This document shows, piece by piece, positions 16,284 to 24,798 of a stretch of 64,000 nt of DNA. The notes beneath the pieces were generated by a model. The model saw only the letters and a program-made list of their open reading frames with translations, ran no database searches and had not been told where the DNA came from. Numbering within the stretch: the stretch's first letter is position 1; each line of letters opens with the position of its first letter. Both the position numbers and the translations under genes were made by a program. This DNA is from 55-13 sp037190145 (GTDB taxonomy: Bacteria; Armatimonadota; Fimbriimonadia; Fimbriimonadales; Fimbriimonadaceae): assembly GCA_037190145.1 (NCBI GenBank), contig JBBCJU010000011.1, forward strand, positions 14,716 through 78,715, in the 5' to 3' direction.

Positions 16284-18818
16284 TTATAACCAGTTTGTGT
16301 GACTCAGGTTCCCTATTAACTTCAGTTGGTTAGTTTGTTGAAGGCCGATTGCGTGGGTAATTTCATGCTCAATCGCACTGATTCTCTTGGTATTTGTTTT
16401 GTAAAGACTATGTTCATTGCCTACCATATATCCAATACATACTCCCAGTGACTCAGCGGCTTTCTCAAACTGCCCTGCACTTACTTGCACTTGAGAAAAC
16501 CATAGATGAGTTCTACCAATAAGGCTTGGGTCGTTAATCGCCTTGGCTTCTGTTAAACAACCATCCAAACGAGTTAGGGCCTGGTCATATGATTGAGTAC
16601 CCCAATCTATCTGACTCTGATTCATCTGGATGTTCCAAGAATCTAATAGGTCTTCAGAGTCCGCGCTAGCAATCCTCAAACGTTGGCTCCAAACTTTTGC
16701 TTCATCTATCAGGCTCAGCGAAATGCTTGCTGCCGCTGCACCAGCTGCAGCACTTGTCAGTAGCCCAGATGCATCCAGCTTTACAGCCCGTGCATAGGCC
16801 ATGCGATTGATTTCGAGAGACTCCACCGCCATATCTTCTGCCCAATAAGCATAGGCTAAATTCACCAAGACTTGGGTTTCAAGATAAGGTTCGTTTTCTA
16901 AGCTAGCCTCGTGGCGAACCTTCTCCAGTAGCTCTGCGCCTTTATCACCCATGCCTGCCTTAGTCAAAAAAATGGCTTTCAGCATTGTTAGGCGGACGGC
17001 TTGAATAGACAGATCGGGCCCACATTTTTCGATGGCTGCGTCGGACAGGTTGATAACTCTACGAAGGTGATTTCGCTTGTACCAAAAAAGCCACGACCGT
17101 CTCATTGCATCTATGAAGTGCGAAGGGTCTGGCCTATCTTGAATGAGGTGCAAAAGCGCCGCCGAAAGATCATCTACCACTTCGTCAAGCAAGTCCAGAT
17201 GACTCTTTTGGTTGATACTATTGATCCCGCTAAGCGCTCGATCTGTCTTGCTAAGCATAAATGCAAGGTGGTCTTCCTTGATGTTTCTCATGCGAGAATC
17301 CTCGCTCAGCCCAGCTAGGATTTGGTTTCGGAAGTGAGCTTGTAACACAAATCGATTGCGTCCTTTTGAGTCTGCACTTTCACGAACCAGCCCTAAATTA
17401 GTAAGTTGCTCAATACCTTCGGCAAGTTTTCGAGGAGGTACTGACATGAGCGCGGCAAGATCAGATCGGCTCCACGGAGATTGTAGAGAAGAAGCGTATT
17501 CCACCATTCTGCGATAGCCTTCCGGAAGACTTTGAAGTGTCTTGCGGACACCCATGTTTTGGCTAACCAATTTATCTTCGTGATGGGGCTCTTGCAAAAG
17601 ATCACTAAGGGATTCATATCTTAACCTTCGAGCCGCAAGCTGGATCGATAGCGGACTCCCACCTGTTTGACGGCAGACCTCGTAGATTGCCGAAGCCTCC
17701 TCGTCGAGTGGCGGCATGCCCTGTCGATACTTGTGGATACTGTCTATCAACAGCGCACAAGCATCAATAGAAGAAATATCGGAAAGTGTTTCAATACCGT
17801 GAACAATTGGGACAGCCATGTCTTCCACCAGAAACTCAGCTCCATGGCGTGTTTGCCCCGACGGAATAGTGGTGCTCAGTATCTGAACAGCATTGGTATC
17901 AAGGAGCGTGTTTGCAACTGCTTCAATGTGAGCACTCAGTTGGTCGCATCCATCTAGGATGAGGAGGTGGTCCTTGCTGCCGTATTGCTTTCTAACTGTT
18001 TCGAGATTTAGCCCTTCACTTTGATCTATTGCGAAGCCGGTTGCCTGGAGAATCCTTGACAACATTTCGCTTCGGCTACTCACGTTGTTCAAGTCAACAT
18101 ATTTGACTCCGTCACGGTAGTTATCGACAATTTCTAGTCCCACACGCTTGGCTAAGCTTGACTTGCCAACCCCACTGGCTCCAATGAGGCGAACGTATCG
18201 GTTGTGTTCCAATAACGTAGCGATTGCTTCAATCTCCGCTTCTCTACCCAGAAAGAACTCAGTGAAGGGAGGAATATTATGTTTGGGCCTTTCTCCATCG
18301 GGAACCGCTAACCTGGGAAGCTCGTGGTGCGAGAGTGATACAACGCGAGTGGTCTGCCCGCCATCCATGTTATAGAACTCGCCAAAAATCTCTAGCCAAT
18401 ACGGCAATAGCTCTAAGTCTTTTGCAATGATTGCAGCTTCTTCACCAAGAACCACCGCCGTCGTTGGAGCAAGCCCCGCCAACCAACTGCTACGGGCTAG
18501 TGGAGCAAACTCTCGTCCTTTAGGCTCGTCTGTGGTCTCCCCTATAGAAATGCCAATGGAGGCAAGCTTCAAGCTGCGATTGGCTTGCCAACCTCTCGCA
18601 AATCGCCCCGTCTCCACAAGGCATTCTTCTAGCGACGTGAATTGAATGTGAACAAGAATGTGGGTGGGAAGGTGCTCAACGGAGAGGAGTCGACAATTTG
18701 ATGATAACAATTGCCGAACCAGCAATGAAGCTTTTGTTGGCTTCTTCCCAGCGACAGCTAGAACCGTTGTGGTCTTGGGGAGGGACACCGTCGTGAACGC
18801 CGAAATAGCTCCCCTCAT
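16284..18818 (-). CDS. STAND ATPase regulator: degenerate cyclase-like N terminus, NB-ARC-type ATPase, TPR C terminus
   Basis: The N-terminal 170 residues resemble a decayed nucleotide-cyclase homology domain (IGISIGETTDEPKGREFAPLA then TAVVLGEEAAI, the layout of cyclase 'GIHSGE...' segments) without the metal aspartates. FFLGREAEIEAI opens a STAND ATPase with Walker A GASGVGKSSLAKRVG (about 213-227) and Walker B HLLILDGCDQL. A winged-helix-like part and TPR-type helical repeats fill the rest to residue 844. Such proteins are signal-integrating switches in regulation or defence. I chose ATG 18818, with GAGGG 9 bases upstream; the TTG 6 bases earlier is too close to it. No DNA-binding domain is obvious. 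It is divergent from argG. Confidence 0.82.
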   Translation of the reverse strand: MRGAISAFTTVSLPKTTTVLAVAGKKPTKASLLVRQLLSSNCRLLSVEHLPTHILVHIQFTSLEECLVETGRFARGWQANRSLKLASIGISIGETTDEPKGREFAPLARSSWLAGLAPTTAVVLGEEAAIIAKDLELLPYWLEIFGEFYNMDGGQTTRVVSLSHHELPRLAVPDGERPKHNIPPFTEFFLGREAEIEAIATLLEHNRYVRLIGASGVGKSSLAKRVGLEIVDNYRDGVKYVDLNNVSSRSEMLSRILQATGFAIDQSEGLNLETVRKQYGSKDHLLILDGCDQLSAHIEAVANTLLDTNAVQILSTTIPSGQTRHGAEFLVEDMAVPIVHGIETLSDISSIDACALLIDSIHKYRQGMPPLDEEASAIYEVCRQTGGSPLSIQLAARRLRYESLSDLLQEPHHEDKLVSQNMGVRKTLQSLPEGYRRMVEYASSLQSPWSRSDLAALMSVPPRKLAEGIEQLTNLGLVRESADSKGRNRFVLQAHFRNQILAGLSEDSRMRNIKEDHLAFMLSKTDRALSGINSINQKSHLDLLDEVVDDLSAALLHLIQDRPDPSHFIDAMRRSWLFWYKRNHLRRVINLSDAAIEKCGPDLSIQAVRLTMLKAIFLTKAGMGDKGAELLEKVRHEASLENEPYLETQVLVNLAYAYWAEDMAVESLEINRMAYARAVKLDASGLLTSAAAGAAAASISLSLIDEAKVWSQRLRIASADSEDLLDSWNIQMNQSQIDWGTQSYDQALTRLDGCLTEAKAINDPSLIGRTHLWFSQVQVSAGQFEKAAESLGVCIGYMVGNEHSLYKTNTKRISAIEHEITHAIGLQQTNQLKLIGNLSHTNWL

Positions 18819-18919
18819 CAGCAACTACCCTCTAAGCAATACCCATCGGCACAGTCGCGTACTAGGTTCAAAGGGTAACCTTTCGCACAAGAGTTTGCTA
18901 TCGCGAACCAATAAATCCG

Positions 18920-20248
18920 ATGTCTAAAATCCTTACTCATCTCCCAATTGGCGAAAAAGTTGGAATCGCCTTCTCCGGTGGACTAGATACGTCCGTTGCG
19001 GTGGCTTGGATGCGCGAAAAGGGCGCATTTCCATACTGTTATACCGGTCTTCTGGGACAGTACGACGAGACTGATGTAGACGGAGTGCCACAACGGGCCC
19101 TCGATTACGGAGCGGAGAAGGCCCGCCTGGTGGATTGCCGCCCGGAGATGGTTAGAGAGGGCTTGGTTGCGTTGCAGTGTGGTGCCTTTCACATCAATAG
19201 TGGTGGCAAGACATACTTCAACACAACTCCAATTGGAAGAGCCGTTACTGGCACTATGCTGGTACGTGCAATGGCCGAAGACGGTGTTTCTGTCTGGGGT
19301 GATGGAAGCACTTACAAAGGCAATGACATTGAGCGTTTCTACCGATATGGGCTCCTAGCAAATCCAGACCTGAGAATCTACAAACCCTGGCTCGATAAGG
19401 ACTTTGTGGATGAGCTTGGCGGCCGCAAAGAGATGTCTGAGTGGCTTGAGGCACGAAAGCTTCCCTATCGAGATAGCAAAGAAAAGGCCTACTCTACGGA
19501 TGCAAACATTTGGGGGGCAACCCATGAAGCCAAGGATCTAGAACTCTTAAGCAAGGGGTTGAACATCGTGGATCCAATCATGTGTGTAAAGCATTGGGAT
19601 TCATCGACTGAGATCAAGCCAGAAGTAGTTCGAGTTGCATTCCACGAAGGGTGGCCTGTGTCCATCAATGGCGATACCTTTGATGACCAGGTCCAACTGG
19701 TCTATAAGGCAAATGAAATAGGTGGAAGACACGGCCTTGGGGTCAGTGATCAAATTGAAAACCGCATCATAGAAGCTAAGAGTCGAGGAATATATGAAGC
19801 TCCTGGCATGGCCTTACTTTTTGTAGCTTACGAGCGACTAGTCAATGCAATTCATAACGAGAACTCCATCGAAAACTATCGAACTATGGGGCGCCGCTTA
19901 GGGCGATTGTTGTATGAAGGTCGGTGGTTTGATCCCCAATCACTCATGCTTCGAGATAGCCTGCAACGATGGATCGGCTGCCTTGTAACCGGTGAAGTGA
20001 CACTAGAACTCAGACGTGGTGACGATTACACGATCTTGGATACAACCGGCCCGAATCTTTCTTACCACCCAGAAAAGCTGAGTATGGAAAGTGGTGAATC
20101 TGAGTTTGGACCCGAAGATCGAATTGGTCAGCTGTCCATGAGAAACCTCGACATTGCTGACTCAAGAGAAAAACTGCTGGACTACTCCCAAAGACACGAG
20201 CTTGGTCCAGGTGGAATTGCAGCGTTAGGCATGGGGACAAACGACTAG
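18920..20248 (+). CDS. argG: Argininosuccinate synthase
   Basis: The 442-residue protein joins citrulline and aspartate using ATP in arginine synthesis. The PP-loop SGGLDTSVAVAW (residues 19-30) is intact, as are the family segments CQCGAFHINSGGKTYFN-like (LQCGAFHINSGGKTYFNTTP), GDGSTYKGNDIERFYRYG and STDANIWGATHEAKDLE. The length and these segments fit the longer E. coli-type ArgG rather than the 400-residue Bacillus type. No other arginine gene is adjacent. ATG 18920 follows a short divergent region shared with the STAND gene. Confidence 0.95.
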   Translation: MSKILTHLPIGEKVGIAFSGGLDTSVAVAWMREKGAFPYCYTGLLGQYDETDVDGVPQRALDYGAEKARLVDCRPEMVREGLVALQCGAFHINSGGKTYFNTTPIGRAVTGTMLVRAMAEDGVSVWGDGSTYKGNDIERFYRYGLLANPDLRIYKPWLDKDFVDELGGRKEMSEWLEARKLPYRDSKEKAYSTDANIWGATHEAKDLELLSKGLNIVDPIMCVKHWDSSTEIKPEVVRVAFHEGWPVSINGDTFDDQVQLVYKANEIGGRHGLGVSDQIENRIIEAKSRGIYEAPGMALLFVAYERLVNAIHNENSIENYRTMGRRLGRLLYEGRWFDPQSLMLRDSLQRWIGCLVTGEVTLELRRGDDYTILDTTGPNLSYHPEKLSMESGESEFGPEDRIGQLSMRNLDIADSREKLLDYSQRHELGPGGIAALGMGTND

Positions 20249-20272
20249 CTTTTTAGATAAGTTAACTCATCG

Positions 20273-20312
20273 CACCATAACCTGCTGGGCGGTTTCTCAG
20301 TAGGTTATGGTG
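20273..20312 (+). repeat. 15-bp inverted repeat after argG (possible terminator without U tract)
   Basis: CACCATAACCTGCTG and CAGTAGGTTATGGTG pair over 15 bp with one G-T wobble around a 10-base loop. No T run follows on the plus strand. The rest of the 330-base argG to tRNA-Ala gap shows no gene I can support. Confidence 0.7.
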
Positions 20313-20581
20313 AATGGCTATTGGAGTAAACCCCTGTGCTTTGAGATAGAGGACGTAGAATTTGGCACAAGGATTTGAACCCGGTTGCCTCAATCAAACT
20401 TACTCTCGGTAAGAAGCCTCACTTCAGAAAAGCATCGGCTTGCTTGAGCATGAATCAATTGGTTGCCGAAAAATGCTTAATGGTGCAGATAAGAGCCCAA
20501 ACACCTAGGGCCCTTTGGCTACCGCCAGCTCTTATTCTTGATTCACAAACCCCAAATCTGGTTTAATGAAACCCTTCTCGT

Positions 20582-20657
<76 letters not shown>

Positions 20658-20701
20658 AATTTTGAACCTAAAACTTTGCTAGGGGTGATAGCAACACCTA
20701 C

Positions 20702-21865
20702 CTAACCTGACTGTGCTGCTTTCTTAACTTCAAAAAACGCTGGCTTTGGCTTTAAGTTGCGATCGAAGAGGAGTGGGTAGTCTGTGCGGCCCCGGACTGG
20801 AAAATTGTTTAGCCAGGAGTGCCCATCTTGTACTCCCCAAAAGGTGACTCGGCCGATCACTTTCTGGTGTTTTAGGAATAGCTCAAATGCTTCCCGGAGT
20901 TTTTCGCCGTGTTGCTTCGCAACCTCATCAGGAAGAGCTTTCGTGTAAGGATTCATCACGGCTTGTTGTTCCGGAGTCATCGTTTCAGAATGAGATATCT
21001 CGGCTCCTTGGTAACGGGTGGGTAAGACCCCAAGGTCCAGTTCGGTGATCATCACTTTCAGGCCTAAGGCAGAGAATTCTTTGATTGCTTTATCGGCTTC
21101 GACGAGGGGTGGATTATCGATTCGCCAATGTGCCTGAATACCGACCGCGTGGATGGGGACTTTTTGATCGATAAGCTTTTTCAGTAGCTCAATTGCCTTG
21201 GGGCGTTTGTAGTCCAATTCAATGTTGTAGTCGTTATATACAAGAATGGCGTTGGGGTCGGCTTGATGAGCCGCTTTAAAGGCTTCAGCAATGTAGTCTT
21301 CACCAATCGCTTGCAACCAAGGAGTTTGTCTTAGAACTCCAGGGCCATCGTTGATGGCTTCATTGACGACATCCCACTCTTTAATGCGACCCTTGTATCG
21401 ACTAACAACCGTCTTGATGTGGTGGCGCATTCGTTCAAGAGCATCTTCGCGGGTGACAGGCTTTCCATTCTTGCCCTGGAAGAACCACTGCGGGGTTTGG
21501 GAATGCCAAACCAATGTGTGCCCCACAACTTCGGCTTTGCTTTGTTCGGCGATCTCGACCAGTCGATCTGCATCTTTAAAGGTGAACTCCCCTTCCCTAG
21601 GCTGAATGGCATCAGGCTTCATCGCATTTTCAGCCGTCATAGAATCGAAGTGGCGCCGTGCAACTCGTTCAGTATCAGATTCCTTGCCTTGTAGCATCGC
21701 CGTGCTAATGGCCGTACCAATACGAAACTTGCCGCTAAAGGAGTCCTTCAGAGGCTCTAGCGCAGAAGGTGTTTGATCCGTTGTGTGTCCGGCAGTATGC
21801 GACGAGTTCGCTAGTGTGCTAAGCACAACGAATGGCATGAAAAGCAATATGAGACGCTGATTCAT
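20702..21865 (-). CDS. Secreted endo-1,4-beta-xylanase, GH10
   Basis: The product hydrolyses internal beta-1,4-xylosidic bonds of xylan outside the cytoplasm. Counting from ATG 21865, which gives a signal peptide (MNQRLILLFMPFVVLSTLAN), the GH10 barrel shows AENAMKPDAIQP, HTLVWHSQTPQWFF, the acid/base Glu169 in WDVVNEAIND and the nucleophile Glu275 in VMITELDLGV, then VTFWGVQDGHSWLNNFP. The 387-residue length is normal for a single-domain enzyme without a binding module. A longer frame to 21973 would add a non-signal, Arg-rich extension and is unlikely. It is monocistronic, next to the tRNA-Ala gene. Confidence 0.93.
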   Translation of the reverse strand: MNQRLILLFMPFVVLSTLANSSHTAGHTTDQTPSALEPLKDSFSGKFRIGTAISTAMLQGKESDTERVARRHFDSMTAENAMKPDAIQPREGEFTFKDADRLVEIAEQSKAEVVGHTLVWHSQTPQWFFQGKNGKPVTREDALERMRHHIKTVVSRYKGRIKEWDVVNEAINDGPGVLRQTPWLQAIGEDYIAEAFKAAHQADPNAILVYNDYNIELDYKRPKAIELLKKLIDQKVPIHAVGIQAHWRIDNPPLVEADKAIKEFSALGLKVMITELDLGVLPTRYQGAEISHSETMTPEQQAVMNPYTKALPDEVAKQHGEKLREAFELFLKHQKVIGRVTFWGVQDGHSWLNNFPVRGRTDYPLLFDRNLKPKPAFFEVKKAAQSG

Positions 21866-22005
21866 AGAGTGTCCACGAATGAGAGGCCGAGCCCTCAAAA
21901 GAATCATACAGCGAGTGAGGCTGGATGAGAAGCATCCTCTATGGAGCGCTAATCCAGAAGGCAAGGCCTCCACTCTAGCGGGTGGAGGCGTTATGATCAG
22001 TAGGC

Positions 22006-22323
22006 TTAGGAAAGTCTACTTGTGGGAACTTTCAATATCCATAGTTCACGAGTGCTGCTTCCCGAAGTACTGCCGTGGAAGATGATGTCTAGACCCGTAT
22101 TGGTCTTCCGAGCGTTGATTGGACCGCTAACGGTGGTCCCGGCTGGTGGGTTTATCGTAAAGGTCACTTGAACATGTGTGGTTGCATTCCAAACGGCAAC
22201 CTTCGATGTCTCTGCACCGACGATGTAGTTGTCGGTGATGGCAACCGTGATTGCGTCGCCACTACCTTCGGTCGGCAACTCAATAACATCATTTGCATTT
22301 TGGTTTCGCACCTCTATGACCAC
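22006..22323 (-). CDS. Short ORF or frameshifted C-terminal domain, beta-rich
   Basis: A frame encoding about 105 residues follows the stop of the 764-residue Tat lipoprotein (22331) by a few bases. It has no ATG; the best start is GTG 22323, only 2 bases after an AAAGGAG, too close for a normal ribosome site. The frame stays open upstream into the 3' end of the lipoprotein gene (to 22419). The product (VRNQNANDVIELPTE, ETSKVAVWNATTHVQVTFTI, STRELWILKVPTSRLS) looks like one Ig-like or beta-sandwich unit. It may be a separate small protein or the C-terminal domain cut off by a frameshift. Confidence 0.45.
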   Translation of the reverse strand: MVIEVRNQNANDVIELPTEGSGDAITVAITDNYIVGAETSKVAVWNATTHVQVTFTINPPAGTTVSGPINARKTNTGLDIIFHGSTSGSSTRELWILKVPTSRLS

Positions 22324-22330
22324 TACTCCT

Positions 22331-24625
22331 TTAGCCGACAATCGAGATATTGTAAGTTCTTTGAGTGAGAGCCTGCTCCACCCTTGCAAGAGCGGTAGCA
22401 GAGTTATAGGGAAGACCACTCTCTGGAGAAGCGGCGTTATTCCAGTCGGATAGCGCTAGCCATACAAGCACCTTGTCTCCGTAGTTCACGAGGCGAAAAG
22501 CCTGATCTGGTGTCCAGGAACTATTCGTGTAGTTGAGACCATAAGCATTTCCTTCATTGACAAGTTGCGTTAAGGACATGTTTTGGCCCGAGACGATTTC
22601 TTGATTGATGGGATAAACAGGAGTAGATTTGGGCGGCATTTTTACAAACATGGATGCTTTAGCGCCATCGTATCCAGAAGCGTTATTTGTACCGCTCAGT
22701 TTCGTCAAGGTACGCGTTGCTCCTTGAAGCGGAACAGCCACATAGGCAATCTGATAACCTCCCCCTGATGGGTATTGGTAGCGTGGGCCAAATGTGATCT
22801 CAACAATCTCAATTTCCAGCCCACTACCTGGCTCATAAACGGCAGTTGCTGATCCGACGGTTACTCCGTTCTTCTTGACAGTCACGGATACAGTCAAATT
22901 GCCTTGAGTCGAAGGAGTCGTTGCCAGATTCACAACGGGTGAAGTAGACGTGAACGAGGACCCTACTTGGCTTCCATCGGACAGGTTTGCCAAGCTTGAA
23001 CCGGAGAGTGACCACTGATAAGTCACTCCTTGCGCTCCAACTCCCGGAGCCGAGGCAGAGATCGCAAAGGAGTTCCCAGGAACATATTGGCCGTCTTTGG
23101 GAGTGAGTTGGACGGTTGGCTTGAAGGCAGTGAGTGCCCATGTATTTGCCTCTTGTCCGCCTCGTGTATCGTGAGCGACCGCAGCAATGTCAACAAGCTC
23201 AATGATCCCGAGTACAACGAGAACCACAAGCCCGGCGCGAGCCAGTGCCATTGAGTTAGCCGCAGTTTGACCTGCAAACAGCTCGGCGGCACGCGCCGCA
23301 TTTACCTGCGCAATCAAAGGTTGAATAATGGGTAGCTCTAACGCGAAAAGCGCTTCTGCGGTAAATGTTTCAAGCAGCTCTTGCAGGACAAACTCGTAGA
23401 AGATGTTTCCGCTTGCCGCGGCGGTCAGACCGCTCCCGATGGCAGTTGTTTGAATCGCCTGAGGAATCAATGCGGTCAGAGATGCGTACTCAAAGAGAGT
23501 TCCCCCAAGGCCAATGACCTCCAAAACGAGCTCCGCAATTCCCTGCAGGATGCTTGCCTGTCTTAGTCTGGCTGCTTCATCCTTCCAAGTTTGTACGAAT
23601 GGAGAAAAACGTGGGTCCGAGTAGATTGCGGGAACTTGCCCGCCGAACGAAGTTGATAACAAGATCGTTTCAAACTTCGTTTTCCGATCATCTCCGGCTA
23701 GGCTCAAAGCAACGGGATTCGATGCAACTTGCGCCCAACCGTAAGGGAGGCTTAGCAAGTTCTTTGTACTCGGGATGTAAAGAGGTTGTCCAACTTGTTT
23801 AGGTGGATTTTCATCTGAATCCACATCGGTAGATGAAGTGTGCCCAACCAAGTAGGTATAAGCCACTCCAGTTCGACGGCGACGATTCTGAACTTGGAAG
23901 CCCAGCTTGTTGTCTGTCTGAACGACGGTAAGGCCCTCCACCTCATTTGAGGGTTCGATTAGCAGGAGCGGATCCAATGCGCTCGCATAAGCGGAGCTGC
24001 TGACGCTTGGTGAGCGACCGCCAGACCAGGATGAGCTAAAGGATTGAACGGCTGATTTCACCGCCGCCTTAAGGCTAGAATCACCATCTGTTAGGGCAAA
24101 TGAATTTATCGAATGTGCGGTCTGAATGGCTGCCGATAGTGTCGCTGCTTCTGGACTACTGCCAATATCGCCAAGAAGGGTTTTGCGATCTTGGCCCGAT
24201 AACCCTGCCCCACCCAGACCGAGTGCCATAAGGGCTACCGCCGTGGAGCTTGCATCAAGAGTCATTGCATTCGCGGAAGGGTCCGCAAAGCCCATCAACA
24301 CAACTTTGTAAGTGGCGGCAACAATCACCATGACCAACGACGGAGCTGTATCTGAGACCTGAATCGTGGCGGATGTACTTGCCAAGGGAGCATTTCCACC
24401 GCTTGATGTAATCACTAGATCAGAAGCATTGATTCCGGGCGGCAAGATCAGCGAGACATTGATCTTCTTTAGCGACCCACCATTACTCCCTCCCGAGCCT
24501 CCCCCAAAGAGCCCTCCACAGCCACTCAACAATAAACTCGAGCTTCCTAAGAGGCTCATAGTAAGCCAAGAGAATTCGCGTCGAGTCAGATAGCCGCTCG
24601 GTTTGGGGTTTTCGGAGTGTTTCAC
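22331..24625 (-). CDS. Large Tat-exported lipoprotein with helical membrane-like centre and Ig-like domain
   Basis: The 764-residue product starts with a twin-arginine signal (TRREFSWLTMSLLGSSSLLL) ending in a lipobox (LLSGC), followed by a glycine-rich linker. A central region (about 360-500) has several hydrophobic helices (LVLEVIGLGGTLFEYASLTA, ARAGLVVLVVLGIIELVDIA). A PKD/Ig-like domain follows (VTYQWSLSGSSLANLSDGSQ, NLTVSVTVKKNGVT), then a C-terminal portion with conserved-looking aromatic segments. I do not recognise the family. Tat export suggests folding or cofactor binding before transport. See the short ORF directly downstream for a possible frameshift. Confidence 0.75.
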   Translation of the reverse strand: MKHSENPKPSGYLTRREFSWLTMSLLGSSSLLLSGCGGLFGGGSGGSNGGSLKKINVSLILPPGINASDLVITSSGGNAPLASTSATIQVSDTAPSLVMVIVAATYKVVLMGFADPSANAMTLDASSTAVALMALGLGGAGLSGQDRKTLLGDIGSSPEAATLSAAIQTAHSINSFALTDGDSSLKAAVKSAVQSFSSSWSGGRSPSVSSSAYASALDPLLLIEPSNEVEGLTVVQTDNKLGFQVQNRRRRTGVAYTYLVGHTSSTDVDSDENPPKQVGQPLYIPSTKNLLSLPYGWAQVASNPVALSLAGDDRKTKFETILLSTSFGGQVPAIYSDPRFSPFVQTWKDEAARLRQASILQGIAELVLEVIGLGGTLFEYASLTALIPQAIQTTAIGSGLTAAASGNIFYEFVLQELLETFTAEALFALELPIIQPLIAQVNAARAAELFAGQTAANSMALARAGLVVLVVLGIIELVDIAAVAHDTRGGQEANTWALTAFKPTVQLTPKDGQYVPGNSFAISASAPGVGAQGVTYQWSLSGSSLANLSDGSQVGSSFTSTSPVVNLATTPSTQGNLTVSVTVKKNGVTVGSATAVYEPGSGLEIEIVEITFGPRYQYPSGGGYQIAYVAVPLQGATRTLTKLSGTNNASGYDGAKASMFVKMPPKSTPVYPINQEIVSGQNMSLTQLVNEGNAYGLNYTNSSWTPDQAFRLVNYGDKVLVWLALSDWNNAASPESGLPYNSATALARVEQALTQRTYNISIVG

Positions 24626-24757
24626 TCTGAGCAGGGTACAAATCCGGCGTTACTAAGGCGTTACCAAGAATGCCCTCTATTCCTTGCTGTAGCCCATGAT
24701 CTCTCGCCGAGCCCTTAAACAGGAACGCTGAGGATCAAAAGTCGACACTCTATCCTC

Positions 24758-24790
24758 AAAAAATCCCACAGCCTGAAGTCGGCTGTGGGA
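24758..24790 (-). terminator. Rho-independent terminator of the X-Pro peptidase gene
   Basis: On the minus strand TCCCACAGCC and GGCTGTGGGA form a perfect 10-bp stem with a 7-base loop, followed by TTTTTT (plus-strand A run at 24758-24763). Confidence 0.9.
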
Positions 24791-24798
24791 AAGACGCT

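Noticed and set aside
20375..20566. 63-codon frame between argG and tRNA-Ala
   Set aside because: No ribosome site, no recognisable domain, composition like random sequence.
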